This document shows, in pieces, positions 46,701 to 57,760 of a DNA stretch of 64,000 bases. A program made the translations under genes and the position numbers. Below the pieces are notes generated by a model, which saw nothing but the letters and a program-made list of their open reading frames with translations, did not search any database and had not been told where the DNA came from. The DNA lies in the NCBI GenBank assembly GCA_036768485.1, contig JAVLUZ010000154.1:36904042-36968041 (forward strand), given 5' to 3'. The stretch comes from Mermis nigrescens. Taxonomy: Eukaryota > Nematoda > Enoplea > Mermithida > Mermithidae. Each line of letters begins with the position of its first letter. Position 1 is the first letter of the stretch.

Positions 46701-49700
46701 AATAGCGCGCACCCGCTGCATCCCTACTGATTATTTTCTTGACAAATTGGTTGTAATGTTCGCTAACTGATCTAAAGTAGCCCTTTTCCAATCCAGTAAG
46801 CTCAGCGCCTGTCTTTTAAGGGTGCGACGAACAGGCTGTGCTGGAAATCTTGTGCGGGCGGTCGAATGACCAGAGACAACAGATTAAGCACGCGTATAAG
46901 CTAAAGTATGGATCAGTAAGTATACTTCACTTTTAATGCTTCCATGCGCGCTTTGCTTTCATGACCTATAATCATTATTTAATTTTATTTTGCGCTTAGT
47001 TACTTTACTTATTAATTTAATTGGCTAAATCGATAATTTTATTCCGCACGATAATGTTTTTAACTTACTAAATCGTTGTACGAATACGTACTTATTATGT
47101 TCCGTGGCTTTTTGAATTTGATTTGTTTCCAATTTTCAAAAACTTCGACCTTAGTTTAAAATTCTGGGCAAGCTACTCGGTGTTCTTGAGATGAGTGTAT
47201 TTCCGCTTTTAAAACGCGTCGATTCCGCCGAAATGAGAAACCCATTTATTCGTTTTTATCATTTTAAAGACCAACCTCGTCGAAAGCGAATTTGCCAAAA
47301 CTTTAAAAGTATATGAAGCGTAAATATGAATCCCGCCATATTTGACTCGGCGTGTTTTTTCCTCTCTTTTCTATTATATTTTTCCGAATGTGCGATTTTT
47401 GTCGCGGAATTATTAATTATCCCTAAATAATATTTTCATTACAGGATTTGGCGAGAGACGTCAAAAGCGAATTGAAGGGCGATTTGGAGGATTTGATAGT
47501 CGCTTTGCTTTGCAAACCGGCCGAATACGACGCCAGCGAATTATACAAAGCTATGAAGGCAATTTTTTGCCGACTGCCTTTATTTTGATGTTTTTGACAT
47601 TTATCATAAGTCGGCCCTGGATTCGTTCAGCGGTTTTTTCATTATCGACCTTTTAAATTTTGTTTCATCGGCGCACTTTTTTCTCATTTAATTTTTTAAA
47701 ATTTATTTCAATAATAGTAGTAAAAAATGTGAATAAATTAATGCGTAGTGAAAAGTTTTGGAAAAATTTTTAGCGCGTTAGACTCGGTTTTTTTAGGGTT
47801 TGGGTACCGACGAACTGGTCCTCATCGAAATTTTGACAACCCGCAGCAACGCCGAAATCAATGCTATAAAGAAGGCCTACTTAGAACGTGAGCTTAATAT
47901 AAATTTTTTCCAGATTATTATTCGCTCAAATTTCTTATTTCGCTTCGTTCAGTGTACGAAAAAGATTTGGAAAAAGCGATAGCCGGCGATACGTCGAGTC
48001 ATTTTAAAACGTTCCTCACCAACCTCTGCACGGTGAACTTCTTTCGAATTTACAATTTCTTTAGAAAATTTGAAAATTTAATTTAATTTCTGGAATACAT
48101 TAAATTTTAGTCATTTAATTGATATAAATAATTCTTATTGAAAACGAAACAAATTTCTTAAATTAAACATTTTGATCGTACTTAAAAAGTAATCATAAAA
48201 TTATCATTTAATGATTAAATTCTCAGTAAATTCCGGGCCAGTAGATGACGATCGATACCGAAACCTTAAGCGAATACGATAGTTGGCACTTTACTAACTT
48301 ACTTTCGCTAATGTTAATAAGGTTCCTTTTATTTTCGACCAAAAAGTTTTTTATTTTTCATCATTTTGACTAGATTATAATCAATACGGGCTCGTATTCA
48401 CCGGGAGGAAGAGCGGGGGATAAAGGGGGAAATCGCCCCTGGAATTTTTTTAGAATTTTTAGCAACGGAGTTTTGACTTTCCTACCCCAGCTCGAAAATA
48501 GTCAAATTTCCGGCGCTTCGCGCCATCGATTCGATTAAAATTACTATTTAGTTTATATTTAAGTCTTTTTCGGGCTACAATTTTTCGCGAGATCAAATTT
48601 AGCGCATTTCTTATTTTTCAAAAATGCGCTAAATTAGAGTTGAGGGCGTAGAACCGTCCAGGTTTCCCGCCGCTTCGCGTCAAATATCATTCCCGCATCG
48701 CTTATCTTCAGAAACCTATAGAAATAGTAAGAAGTCGTCAATACGAGAAAGAAGAAAGAAAATATAGAAAAAAGATCATAAATAAACAAATAAATATATA
48801 AAAAAATACTAAATCAAAAGAAAAGAAAAAAAGAAAATTTCCAGCACTTTGCGCTCATATTCGGGACGCATTGCGCGATATATAAAATTTTTTCTCACAA
48901 GAGTCCCCCGAAAAAAAGAGAAATCCTCTAAGCGTAGCCGAAGGTCCGCAGGGTACCATTGAGCCGGTGAATGCAAAATTTTCCGGCGCTTCGCTATTGC
49001 CGACGTCGCGTACGTACACTTTTTCCCCTTCTCCACCGCCCAAAACCGCTCAACGTTAAGTTAGCCGCGAAGGCGACGTCTAACGCATTTCCTCCGTTGT
49101 ATATTTGTTCGCAAAGTACAAAGATTGATTAGGAAACAAAATTGATTAGTTGTTCGCTAATTGAATGATTACGAATCAGTTACGCGGAACAAGTTTGAGC
49201 GATAAATTTCACGTCTATGATTATTTAGCGAGTTGGTAAAGTTTTTATAAAAAATATTTAAAAAAACTTTTTTTATATTTTTTAAAATTTTTTTTCTTAT
49301 TTTTTATATTTTTTATTTTTTTATATTTTTTTTATTTTTTTATATTTTTTCATCTTCATCGTCGCCTATACGGTTCTCGAAAAATCCTAGATACGGGGCC
49401 AGCCGCGTACCTACCCCTCCCGCCGCGCGTTTACCTGTTCGTCGAGCGTTTACCATTGTTTAAATCTATCGAGCCGCCGAGCCGCTTTCTTACCCTTAAT
49501 TCATTTAATCGCTCGGATTGGTTAAATTAAGGGACCGCATGTTTCGTTTTTGAATAATATAAAAAATGAACTTTGCGTTGGCTTTCAGCCGAGCCGCGAC
49601 GAAGGATTTCAGGTCGATCAAGCGAAAGCGAAAGAACAAGCCAAGCAATTGGTCGACGGCGGAGGCATAAAAAAACTGGCCAAAGGGGACGACGCCAATT

Positions 49701-52700
49701 TCAACCAAATGCTTTCCACGCAAAACTTTCAGCAGTTGAAGGCGCTTTTCAAAGAATACCGCGCTTTGACCGGCGTCGACATCGAAGACGCCGTCGAAAA
49801 GGAGCTCAGCGGCGATTTGAGAGACGCGCTCCAAGCAGTCGGTGCGGATATTTGTCATTATTCCGATCTTTCCACCTTTTTCTTCACTTTTTGAATTTAT
49901 TTTACAAAATGTCCGGTTTTATAATACGTCGTTAATTTATTTTCGGGAGGGAGAGTGCGGTTTCTCAACTTCCCAAAACGGTCAAAAATAGATGCAGAAC
50001 TTTGTCGCTCGCGCGCGAAATAGCGTTTTTCGCCGTTTTACGTTATTTACATTTGTTTAAAATTAATTTGGTGCAGAAATTTTAAAGAAAACAGGGGCGG
50101 ATTTAGGGGGGGCGGCCGCCCCCTCCCCCCATAGGCCCAGAATTGTGCGAAAAATTAAGCATTTTTTAGCGATTTTCGGGTCAAAACGGCTAATTTTTCC
50201 GCCCAAGTCATGGTTCCGCCCCCCCTTAGGGTTACCGCCCGCCCCCCCCTTAGGAAAATCCTAGATCCGCCACTGGAAGAAAATGAAGTTTTTTGTCATT
50301 TTCCGCTAAATTGATTAAATTTATTCGATTTTAACAAAAATCTGGCGCGATGCGCCGGAAATTTAGGGAAACGCGGACGCAATGACGTCCAAGGGGTTGC
50401 ATTATCGCTCGACTCATTTACGCACTCGGCCGGAGCAACGAATCATTTGAAGCGTAACTACGAAATTTTTTAAAATTTTTGCTTATAAATGAAGAAAGTA
50501 TGTGCCGAAATGGCCGTCGTAATGCTAAAAAAATCTCTCGACTCCTGGAAATGTTCATTGCTAAAATTCCTGCATATTTCTGATGCCAAAAATTGCTTTT
50601 AGACCGCAAGAAACGTACCTAAACGCGCAGGGGCGGATTTAAAGGGGGGGCCAAAAATATTTGACGAGATAAAGAATGGATATGCAATTTGCAATGATTT
50701 TTGGCCATCGGCGACCATAATTCCCCAAATTTTTCGGGCGCTAGGCGCCGGATGATACATATTAATGACATTTATTTACTTTTTTGGCGACCCGGAAGCC
50801 ATTTTCTGTTCATGTAGGTTTCAAAACAAATTTTAAAGCCGAAACAGCTATTTTTGCACAGCTTTCTCCCATTTTCAATTAAAAATTTTGATGTTTTACA
50901 TCAAATGCTTCAAATACAAGAAATCAAGCGGTAAATTATTCTTCTAGACGTCTATCCGCCTTAATTTCACAAATTTTCCGGCGCTTTGCGCCAGATTTTG
51001 TTAAAGTCAAAGAAATTTAATGATTTTTTTGCACAAAATTGTCGAAAATTTCAAAATTTTTGGGGAAACTATTGCGTCAGAAGTGATTTTATGTAAAAGT
51101 ATGCAATGTAAAATACCGAAAAAACGCTATTTCGCGCGTTAAGGGCAAATTTTTGGACCTATTTTGATTGATTTTGGAAAAGTGGGGATTCCGTCCCCTC
51201 CCCCTTAGGAAAAATCCTAGATCCGCCGCTGTCAACGCGGTCAAAAGTTGCTGGAGGGGGTAGAACGAGTTTCCTCAAGGGGGTCGGGAGGGGGGGGGTA
51301 AAGACTTTTGTTTTTCAAGCCTAATTTATACTTCTCTCATCGCGCCGAACTTGCGAAATATCGCACTCGCGGGATCGGGCGGAAGGCGCGAATTCGATTT
51401 ATACTATCGCGCGACTCGCACATTGTGCGCGATACGATTTTGGATTTATACTTTCCGCTAATTTTGCATCGCTTAATAATTCGCGCAGGGACGAAATTTA
51501 GTCGCGCGATAAATCGCATTTCCCTTTACGCTTCATCGCGTTCACCTGCGCGAAAATTGCCAAAAATTACTAATTTTAGTAACAAGTTGACGTCCGACGC
51601 GAATTCGCGAAATTGGGCTCTGAAGCGAAATCGCGTCCTTTTTTACGCACATTTTCAATTGAACTGTCAAATTTGACACGTGCTCCGTCGATCGACGCGC
51701 GTGCACGGCGCATAGTTTACAGTGGCGGATTAAGGGGGCGGCCGCCTCCCCCATCGGCCCAAAATAGTGCGCAAAATTATGGATTTTTGAGCGATTTTCG
51801 CGTTAAAACGGCTAATTTTTCCGCCCAAGTTAGGGTTCTGCCCCCCTTCAGGAAAATCCTGGATCCGCCACTGATAGTTTGCATCCGATTGTACGTTTGG
51901 TACTCGCTTCCCAAAATTTATGCCGACAAATTTCATTTCTCGCGGAATAAAATTTTATAAAATTTTGTTTCATCGTACATTTAAGCGATTGCGTCATTAT
52001 CATTCTATCTAAAAAATAGAAAATGAGAGGAAAAATATTATAATGATAATAAAAAAGAAATGAAATTTTTTCTCAAAACCTTCTGCTATTAAAAACGGTA
52101 AAACAATTGTAAAAAATCAAGAATTAAAATAATAAATGAGCAAATTAATTAATCCATTAATTAAATAATTATAATCAAGATAATTAATTATTACCTTGAA
52201 ATTTATAATTAAAAATTAAAATTAATAAAAATACCCTAGTTTTAGCGCAAAGATAAATTACTTCACGGCCGATTAAAATATCAAGAAGTTTTTCGGAAAT
52301 TTAATTCGCGTCACGTACTTCCAAAGTAACGGTTGAACGAAAGAGCGTTTCATACTATATAAATATGAAAATATATTGAACAAAATTTAAATACGTATAA
52401 AATAAAGACGGGCGTGGGCGTACGCGGGGGCGGTCGTTCCCCTCTCTTAGCCCAAATGTAATTTTGGAAGCGTAAGACGATGAATGCGTGAAAAATAGTG
52501 GAAATTGGCATCTTTTGATCGAAAAAGCGTAAAATTTTCGTTGCTCCTCGACGCAGGATCATTAATTTCCATAATGTTGTATCAAGCGCGGCCAAATTTT
52601 CTCATAGCGTATTAGGGAATAATGAATTTTTTTCGAGAAGTTTAAATTTTGTAAGCTTAACGAATAGAGGGTGTTCGGAAACGTCGGATAATGCGCTTTA

Positions 52701-54866
52701 TTCCATTCTCCGGCGAACGTATCCCGAAATATAGGGTAACCAATTTTGGACCGGCCTCCCCCTTAAAAAATCCCGCATACGTTCCCGAAGACCGGATTAG
52801 ATTTTTCGACGGAAGTTTTAAATTATTAATTATTATTCGCAAATAAATACCATTCGTACGCATGCGTGCGCGTCGACGTAAAAAATTAATGCTAGAGATA
52901 TCAATTTTTAACTTCTACGTACATACCTACTCAAATCGTTCAATCGCGCAACGCTGCAAAAAATTTGTGCGAAAAAATCGTGCGATAGTTCGCAAGATTG
53001 GCGAAAAAAAATCGCACGATTTATCGCAGGATAATCGAGTTTGCGTCAAATCGCGGCAAGTAGTATAAATCGAACGCGCGAAGCGACGAATTTTGACGAT
53101 TAGCGCACGATTTTTCGCAGCGAGTATAAACGGACGGCGCGATGCGTCAATTCGCACGATTTTCGCAGCTTGCGCTATTTTTAGAAAAATTCACGCCTCG
53201 TCATCCTGCGACGCGATCTTAATACACGATGAGACGAAACTTCGTATAAATAGTACGTAGAGGCGCAACGCGGTTTTTCATACAAAACGCAATGCGTCTT
53301 TTGAACTTCGAAAGGTCATTTTTCTGAATAAGAATGCTTTATCGCTACGTAGCTTCCATCGGCTTCGTGAACTGGAAGGGATGAAGAGGGTAGTGAGGCC
53401 GGCAAAATTTGAAAAAATTTATTTAACATCAGCTTTTCTAAACTGACGCTCGCAGGGGCGGATTTAGAGGGAGCGGCCGACCTACGCACCTCCGCGCTCC
53501 ATTACCGCAACATACTCGAACATAAAAAGAATGGATATGTCTGTAATTTGTAACAATTTTCGGTCATGCGCATAATGTTGATCTAACTTCTCAAATTTTT
53601 CCGGCGTTTCGCATCGGATAATACTTATTACTGGCACTTGTTTTCTTTGAATGCCTCGAAGCCATATTTTTGCGCCGTATATATTTTTTTGAATCAGCAA
53701 ACATTTAACGCGACTACTATAAAAATTTTGGAGCTGCGAGTAAACGAATAAAGGAGCGTCCTTCTGCCAAAATTTCACAAATTGTTACGCCGAATTATCG
53801 CTAAAGAAGTTTAATCTTCTGTTCGCCCAAAATTGTCGAGCATTTTGCAAATTTTTGAAAAAGTGGTGCAACGAGTTGATTTATAATTAAGGTAGACGAC
53901 TTTGACTGTCTCGAAAAAAGTCCGTCACTGGATGAACGTGCGACATAAGAGCTCTTCAAAAATTTGCCATTGAAAAAATATTTCCTGCAACAGGGCAAGC
54001 GTAGCGTAACTTCCTTGAGGAACAGAACGTCTCGTCTGAACAAACAATATTTTAAAATGGAATACGTAGTAGGTCGCCCACGTACTAATATTATCCGTAG
54101 TTTAAGACGACTAGGGATATCAGGGGCGGATTTAGGAGGGGGGCGCCCCCGTTGGCCCAAAATAGTGCGCAAAATCAAGCATTTATGGGCGATTTTTGGG
54201 TTAAAACGGCTAATTTTTCCGCCCAAGTCAGGGTTCCGCCCCCCGTTAGGGGTACCGCCCCCCTTAGGAAAATCCTAGATCCGCCACTGAGGGATATAAG
54301 GTTCAAACCCTCCTGTGAAAAGTTGGTTTTTTTCCACCCGTTTTTATCCGATACTAAAACTCATTGATGCTTTATTACCCTTGGACGAAGTTCTTTATCA
54401 TCTAGCGCAAGCGTCTGTCGTATCCGTGTTTCAACCCGTAAGCTTGACTTTAAATGTAAACGTCATTTAAAAATAGCTTTTTTCTTAGTGAATATTTTTA
54501 TATCAGTCGGGTGAGAGGGTAGCGCGTAGGCTATTCATTGTTATCGCTTTTGATCTCATCGCAGTGCAAGTGGTCAAAGGCAAGGATAATTATTTCGTCA
54601 ATCGCCTGAACAACGCTATGAAAGGAATGGGCACGGACGACAAGACGCTGATCAGGGTGATCGTCAGTCGTAGCGAACGCGACCTCCAAACAGTCTGCCA
54701 GGAGTGGGAACGCCAGTTCGCCAACTCGTTGGAAAACGCGATCACCGTATTTTTTTTAACTTTAATGTTTCGATTTAATTTTTAATAAATTTTTTCGCTT
54801 CAGAACGAAACCTCAGGCAAATACAAGAGCGCGTTGTTGACGTTGATTAAAGGCGGCGGGAAGTGA
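43669..54866 (+). CDS. Annexin, nine exons, four annexin repeats
   Basis: Exons: 43669-43713, 45460-45541, 46821-46915, 47445-47558, 47797-47887, 47953-48032, 49589-49841, 54565-54746, 54804-54866; 1005 nt, 334 aa plus stop, a normal annexin length, with phases agreeing throughout. Repeats begin at about residues 33, 105, 185 and 262. Annexins bind acidic phospholipid membranes when calcium is present, in the cytoplasm at the inner plasma membrane and vesicles. Repeats 1, 2 and 4 keep the calcium-loop core (KGFGCDE, KGLGTDE, KGMGTDD); repeat 3 has GGGIKKLAKGDD and has lost it. The short N-terminus (QYY then PSPTVHPHPNF) resembles insect AnxB9-type heads. Intron 4 is GC-AG. The first exon is the least certain part. 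Exact orthology within the B family needs a tree. Confidence 0.93.
44086..44220. mobile_element. CAGTGGCGG-type hAT-like MITE, inverted, 135 bp
   Basis: Ends CAGTGGCGGCCCTGA and AAAACCGCCCCTG. It contains the family's GGCGGGAAAATTAGCCGTTT. Flanks GCAATAGC and GCTATTGC match 6 of 8 directly but are exact reverse complements. In annexin intron 1. Confidence 0.65.
44431..45379. repeat. 949-bp palindrome (foldback-type element) in annexin intron 1
   Basis: The left arm, about 44431-44823, begins CTGAAATGC. The right arm, about 44990-45379, ends GCATTTCAG. They are inverted copies about 390 bp long at roughly 95% identity by eye, with a 166-bp centre. Near the outer ends are AAGCCGCTCGTTGCAAAATAA and its mirror; near the centre, ATGTACATCGAAATACATTG and its mirror. 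No target duplication or ORF was found. Confidence 0.9.
45460..45541 (+). CDS. annexin exon 2: head and start of repeat 1
   Basis: Reads PSPTVHPHPNF, then NEDADALKKAMKGF and the first base of Gly. The acceptor ggtttttag ends in an in-frame TAG, so the exon cannot extend upstream. The donor is TTCG|gtaact. Confidence 0.9.
45595..46726. mobile_element. hAT-like element with GGGATGCAGCGG ends, 1132 bp
   Basis: Left AAGGGATGCAGCGGATACCC, right CACCCGCTGCATCCCTA. Target copies CCGATTAT (45587-45594) and CTGATTAT (46727-46734). Subterminal zones on both sides repeat ACCCGC...CGCTATT. No transposase ORF. It fills most of annexin intron 2. Confidence 0.8.
46821..46915 (+). CDS. annexin exon 3: repeat 1 core
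   Basis: Completes Gly, then CDEQAVLEILCGRSNDQRQQ and KHAYKLKYGS. Cys stands where the loop GxGT usually has Thr. Acceptor ttttaag, donor TCA|gtaagt, phase 0. Confidence 0.9.
47445..47558 (+). CDS. annexin exon 4: end of repeat 1, start of repeat 2
   Basis: Reads DLARDVKSELKGDLEDLIVA, then CKPAEYDASELYKAMK. The acidic Glu of SEL is in the position that completes the repeat 1 calcium site. The donor is ATGAAG|gcaatt, a GC donor. Reading on meets a TGA soon after (near 47587) with no usable GT first. Confidence 0.9.
47797..47887 (+). CDS. annexin exon 5: repeat 2 core
   Basis: Reads GLGTDELVLIEILTTRSNAE, then INAIKKAYLE and one base. Acceptor tttttttag, donor GAAC|gtgagc. Confidence 0.92.
47953..48032 (+). 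CDS. annexin exon 6: end of repeat 2
   Basis: Reads LYEKDLEKAIAGDTSSHFK, then TNLCT. GDTSSHF is the repeat 2 cap with its acidic residue. The intron before it is only 65 bp. Donor ACG|gtgaac. Confidence 0.9.
48033..49588 (+). other. annexin intron 6
   Basis: Contains scattered repeats with the hairpin (GGCGCTTCGCGCC at 48512-48524 and a variant near 48670), a G-rich block near 48400, and a T-rich simple repeat at about 49250-49350. No gene seen. Confidence 0.6.
49589..49841 (+). CDS. annexin exon 7: linker and repeat 3
   Basis: Reads PSRDEGFQVDQAKAKEQA, a degenerate loop GGGIKKLAKGDD, MLSTQNFQQLKALFKEYRAL, TGVDIEDAVEKELSGDLRDA and LQAV. The donor GTCG|gtgcgg was chosen because it makes the 16-residue spacing to NYF in repeat 4 match the family. 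Confidence 0.9.
50092..50275. mobile_element. CAGGGGCGGATT-type hAT-like MITE, 184 bp
   Basis: Ends CAGGGGCGGATTTAGG and CCTAGATCCGCCACTG. Target copies AAAGAAAA and GAAGAAAA. Confidence 0.8.
50628..51231. mobile_element. Long version of the CAGGGGCGGATT-type element, 604 bp
   Basis: Same ends (CAGGGGCGGATTTAAA, CTAGATCCGCCGCTG) as the short MITEs. Target copies TAAACGCG (50620-50627) and TCAACGCG (51232-51239). The interior is different and carries two hairpins with different loops (GGCGC-TAG-GCGCC at 50737, GGCGC-TTT-GCGCC at 50980). The short copies may be deletion derivatives of this form or of a common parent. Confidence 0.8.
51720..51873. mobile_element. CAGTGGCGGATT-type hAT-like MITE, 154 bp
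   Basis: Ends CAGTGGCGGATTAAGG and CCTGGATCCGCCACTG. Target copies ATAGTTTA (51712-51719) and ATAGTTTG (51874-51881). Confidence 0.85.
54121..54289. mobile_element. CAGGGGCGGATT-type hAT-like MITE, 169 bp, perfect target duplication
   Basis: Ends CAGGGGCGGATTTAGG and CCTAGATCCGCCACTG. AGGGATAT at 54113-54120 and 54290-54297, 8 of 8. Probably the youngest copy of this family in the window. Confidence 0.9.
54565..54746 (+). CDS. annexin exon 8: repeat 4
   Basis: Reads VQVVKGKDNYFVNRLNNAMK, GMGTDDKTLIRVIVSRSERD, and WERQFANSLENAIT. The loop GMGTDD and LIR(V/I)IVSRSE are the strongest annexin signatures in the window. Donor ACC|gtattt. Confidence 0.95.
54804..54866 (+). CDS. annexin exon 9: C-terminus and stop
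   Basis: Reads NETSGKYKSALLTLIKGGGK and ends TGA (54864-54866). ETSG is the repeat 4 cap. The intron before it is only 57 bp. Confidence 0.9.
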   Translation, partial: NETSGKYKSALLTLIKGGGK

Positions 54867-56544
54867 TAAGGTGTCTCATTCATTTTCTTACGATGATTCA
54901 TTCGTATTTTCCATTCGAATACCATCCGCATTGCGTATTCAGTTCACTTGTTGTCAATACTGTCACCGGTTTCGTTTCATCTATCATCCGCGCACAATAA
55001 TTCCTACCGCGTCATCATTACTTACCTAAAAAATAATGAATGTTTTCGCGTAATTCGTGCGTAAACTTTGGCTAGTTTTTAGCAGCGTTTAGCTTCGGCT
55101 TTTTAGTTTTAATTTGCGTAAAACGCGCCGGTTTCGCATATAGTTTTAACTCTTCCGTTTACGCATCGAAAACGGTCACTCTTACTAACTTAGCCTCGCT
55201 GCCAGTCATTTTTTACCGTTTTAATCGGATGCTTTTCATTGTGCTATATTGTTTTACGCGCGTTATACGTCTATTTTTAAACTGAGAAATAAATTTACAT
55301 AACGTTAGCTAGTGATTCTGCTTAATTTCGGATAGCTTGCCTTTATTCTGCGTTAAGATTGATTACTACCTTGAAAATTATTTGATTCTAAGCATTCGTA
55401 TGTAGCTTTGCGAATTATATGTAATGTTTCAACTAGATATAAAAGTTAAGTCGTAGCTATATCGTTTCTTAATGTTTCGATCTTTTTTAGCATTATACGA
55501 TATGTACGTATTACTGCGTACGATGTTAATTTCAAAATTTTCTAGCCCTAGCGTGCAATTATAAATCATTTGAAATTGTTTAACATTTATCACTCTCATG
55601 GAACTTCTTGATGATTAGCTACATATCTTCTCTAATCCATTTTAAGATTCTGAAGCTGCATATTCCGCTAATAAATTTAACATTCAAATCGTAAAACGTC
55701 CGACCATCACACGTGAACGTCCCCCCCGAGAATTCGGCGGATCCGCCCCCCCCAAATCGATAGGCTCCAGAACTGAATTCTTGGTTGTTGGTTAATTTAC
55801 CCCATCAAGCCCCCGGAATTAGCCGCTGCCCGTGTATACTGACAGCATACATGGGCAGCAAGAAAATTCTGGAGGGGATGCAATCGCCAAAAACGTTACT
55901 AAAAATAGAATTCTTGACGGGTCTATAGTAATCTGCAGGGGTTTTTCAACTTCTGGAGAGTTGTACACCCTTACACCCCTTCCCCCACGCCCATGCGTGT
56001 TGACGACCCCTGGTCGTACATGGGCAGCGTTTATATTCTGGGTAGGGTTGGTCCGAAATATTTTTTCAAGTCGAAGAAATGCCGAAAAATTGATATGTAA
56101 CCGAGAAGGCGAATGGCTTTTGAATTTTAGTCTAATGATCGGTAAAGCACCTAAAAAAGTGATAGTTGCTGCATGCAAGCCGTGAGACGGTAAAAAACAA
56201 CTTAACTTGAGGATATGTGCGATCGGCATGTTTCCGACGGGGATCCCTCATCCCGTTATTACACATGTATGTACGGGTCATGCAGATTTTTCCGACTTCT
56301 GCGTTTTGCAAGTCCCTCCTTTCATGTTCCCGACACGTCTTTTCAACTTTGCGTTGCCAGACTCAAGAACCAGTGTTTAGTGTCTTCAGTTACGTAGGCC
56401 TTGGAACCACCTCTGGGTGCACTTACCTCTAGCAAATATTTTAGCCTAGTTCGGTGTGAACATAATTTTTTTCATTATCTGCTATGGAACTGATTTATTT
56501 TGAATGGAATCATATTTCTTATTGCCTAGTACTTGGTGACTAAT
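54867..56544 (+). other. 3' flank of annexin, with candidate poly(A) signals
   Basis: AATAAA at 55288-55293 and 55670-55675. A type A end (ACATGGGCAGCAAGAAAATTC) at about 55848 and similar words at 56015-56045 mark decayed MITEs. No gene seen. Confidence 0.4.
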
Positions 56545-56649
56545 ACTCAAGGCACAGGCGTAACCAGGGGGGCAGGGGGCATGTGCTCTCCCATAGGTGC
56601 GCATGGCCAAACTTTCAGGGGGTGAAAACTAAAAATTGCTAGGTAGCTA

Positions 56650-57406
56650 CAGTGTTTTTTTGTACTCGGCAAAGATTTTTCCCGATGTACAAAGACTTTT
56701 CGGGACCGTCTTTGTACATGTACAAAGATTTTTGGGAAGACAAAAATTGCAAAATAGGTCTAAAATTCACAAAAATTTCGGCGCTTCGCGCCGAAATGAG
56801 TAATTGTGTGTTCTATATATCTTTATAATGGCAGAAATTGCGTTTCAAAAGTAAAAATGTCAAATTTTTCGGCGCTTCGCGCCGTTTTAAGACGATTCTC
56901 AGTGATTTTTGCCCTTAGAGACCCAGAAATTAGCTAAAACACACTACGAAAAGTCGAAGAACTCTGTTTTTACCACACTAAAATCGCTGCTGTACCATAT
57001 TATAGTACCGAAAAATTTTGTGTGTACAAAATGTACAAAGATTTTAGGAAGACAAAAACTGTAAAAAGGTGTAAACTTCCCAAAATTTTCGGTGCTTTGC
57101 GCCGAACTGATAAATTATTTGTCCTATATATCTTTATAATGGCAGAATTTGCATTTAGAATGGAAAAATGTCAACATTTTTCGGCGCGAAGCGCCGTTTT
57201 CAGATAATTTTTAGTAATTTTTGGCGTCAGAAACCCAGAAATTAGCTAAAATACACTACCAAAGATCGAAAACCCTGTTTTACCACACTAAAATCGCTAC
57301 TGTACTATATTATAGTACACAAAAATTTGCAAGTACAAAATGTACAAATACTTTTGGGGACCATCTTTGTACATGTACAAACGGACCTTGTACAAAAAAA
57401 ACACTG
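56650..57406. mobile_element. Full-length CAGTG-ended hAT-like MITE, 757 bp
   Basis: Ends CAGTGTTTTTTTGTAC and GTACAAAAAAAACACTG. Perfect duplication GGTAGCTA at 56642-56649 and 57407-57414. The interior is roughly two tandem versions of one block and holds three intact hairpins (56780, 56871, 57183). TTTGTACATGTACAAA palindromes flank both ends. Confidence 0.92.
56780..56792. repeat. GGCGC-TTC-GCGCC hairpin module (representative)
   Basis: 5-bp stem, 3-base loop, preceded by AAAAATTTC and followed by GAAA. Other intact copies start at 5675, 11057, 18104, 19142, 32115, 36219, 42366, 48512, 50344, 50737, 50980, 56871, 57183 and 63823. Confidence 0.85.
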
Positions 57407-57414
57407 GGTAGCTA

Positions 57415-57760
57415 TGTGCTTCGTAAAAACGGCTCTATAGTACTTTTGAGGTCAGAAAATTAGCTTTATAGCCTTTTTGGACTCAGAATACTATCTATAT
57501 AGCCCTTTTGTATTCAAAAACATAGCTATATAGCCGTTTTGGACTATAAATAGCTATTAATCCCTTTTTGGAGTCGAGAAAATAGTTATATATCATTTTG
57601 AAAGTCAGAAAAGACAACTAAATGTCATTTCTTAGCTCAAAAAAGACTATAACTATAGTTTTCTGAGCCCAAAAGGATGTATAGCTAATTTTCTGAGCCC
57701 AAAAAAGGCTATACAGCAATGGTATTTCGGCCAAAATCGCTGTATAAATATGAGTTTTTC
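57415..57760. repeat. Degenerate tandem repeat, about 40-45 bp unit
   Basis: Units of the form AGCTATATAGCCTTTTTGGA then CTCAGAAAA, seven or eight times. The same unit appears in spenito introns 3 (about 33080-33250) and 5 (about 35690-35960). Confidence 0.75.

Larger units (their letters stand above)
49842..54564 (+). other. annexin intron 7 (4.7 kb), MITE-rich
   Basis: Holds four delimited CAGGGGCGGATT-type elements (listed separately) and a fifth, uncertain long relative at about 53453-53932 (CAGGGGCGGATTTAGAGGGA to GTCCGTCACTG, flanks not matching well). About 51880-52400 and 52600-53440 look like unique AT-rich sequence rich in CGCGCGA/TCGCGC words. Confidence 0.7.

Noticed and set aside
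53453..53932. A further long CAGGGGCGGATT-type element
   Set aside because: The left end is clear, but the right end is weak and the flanks match poorly, so exact borders are not claimed.
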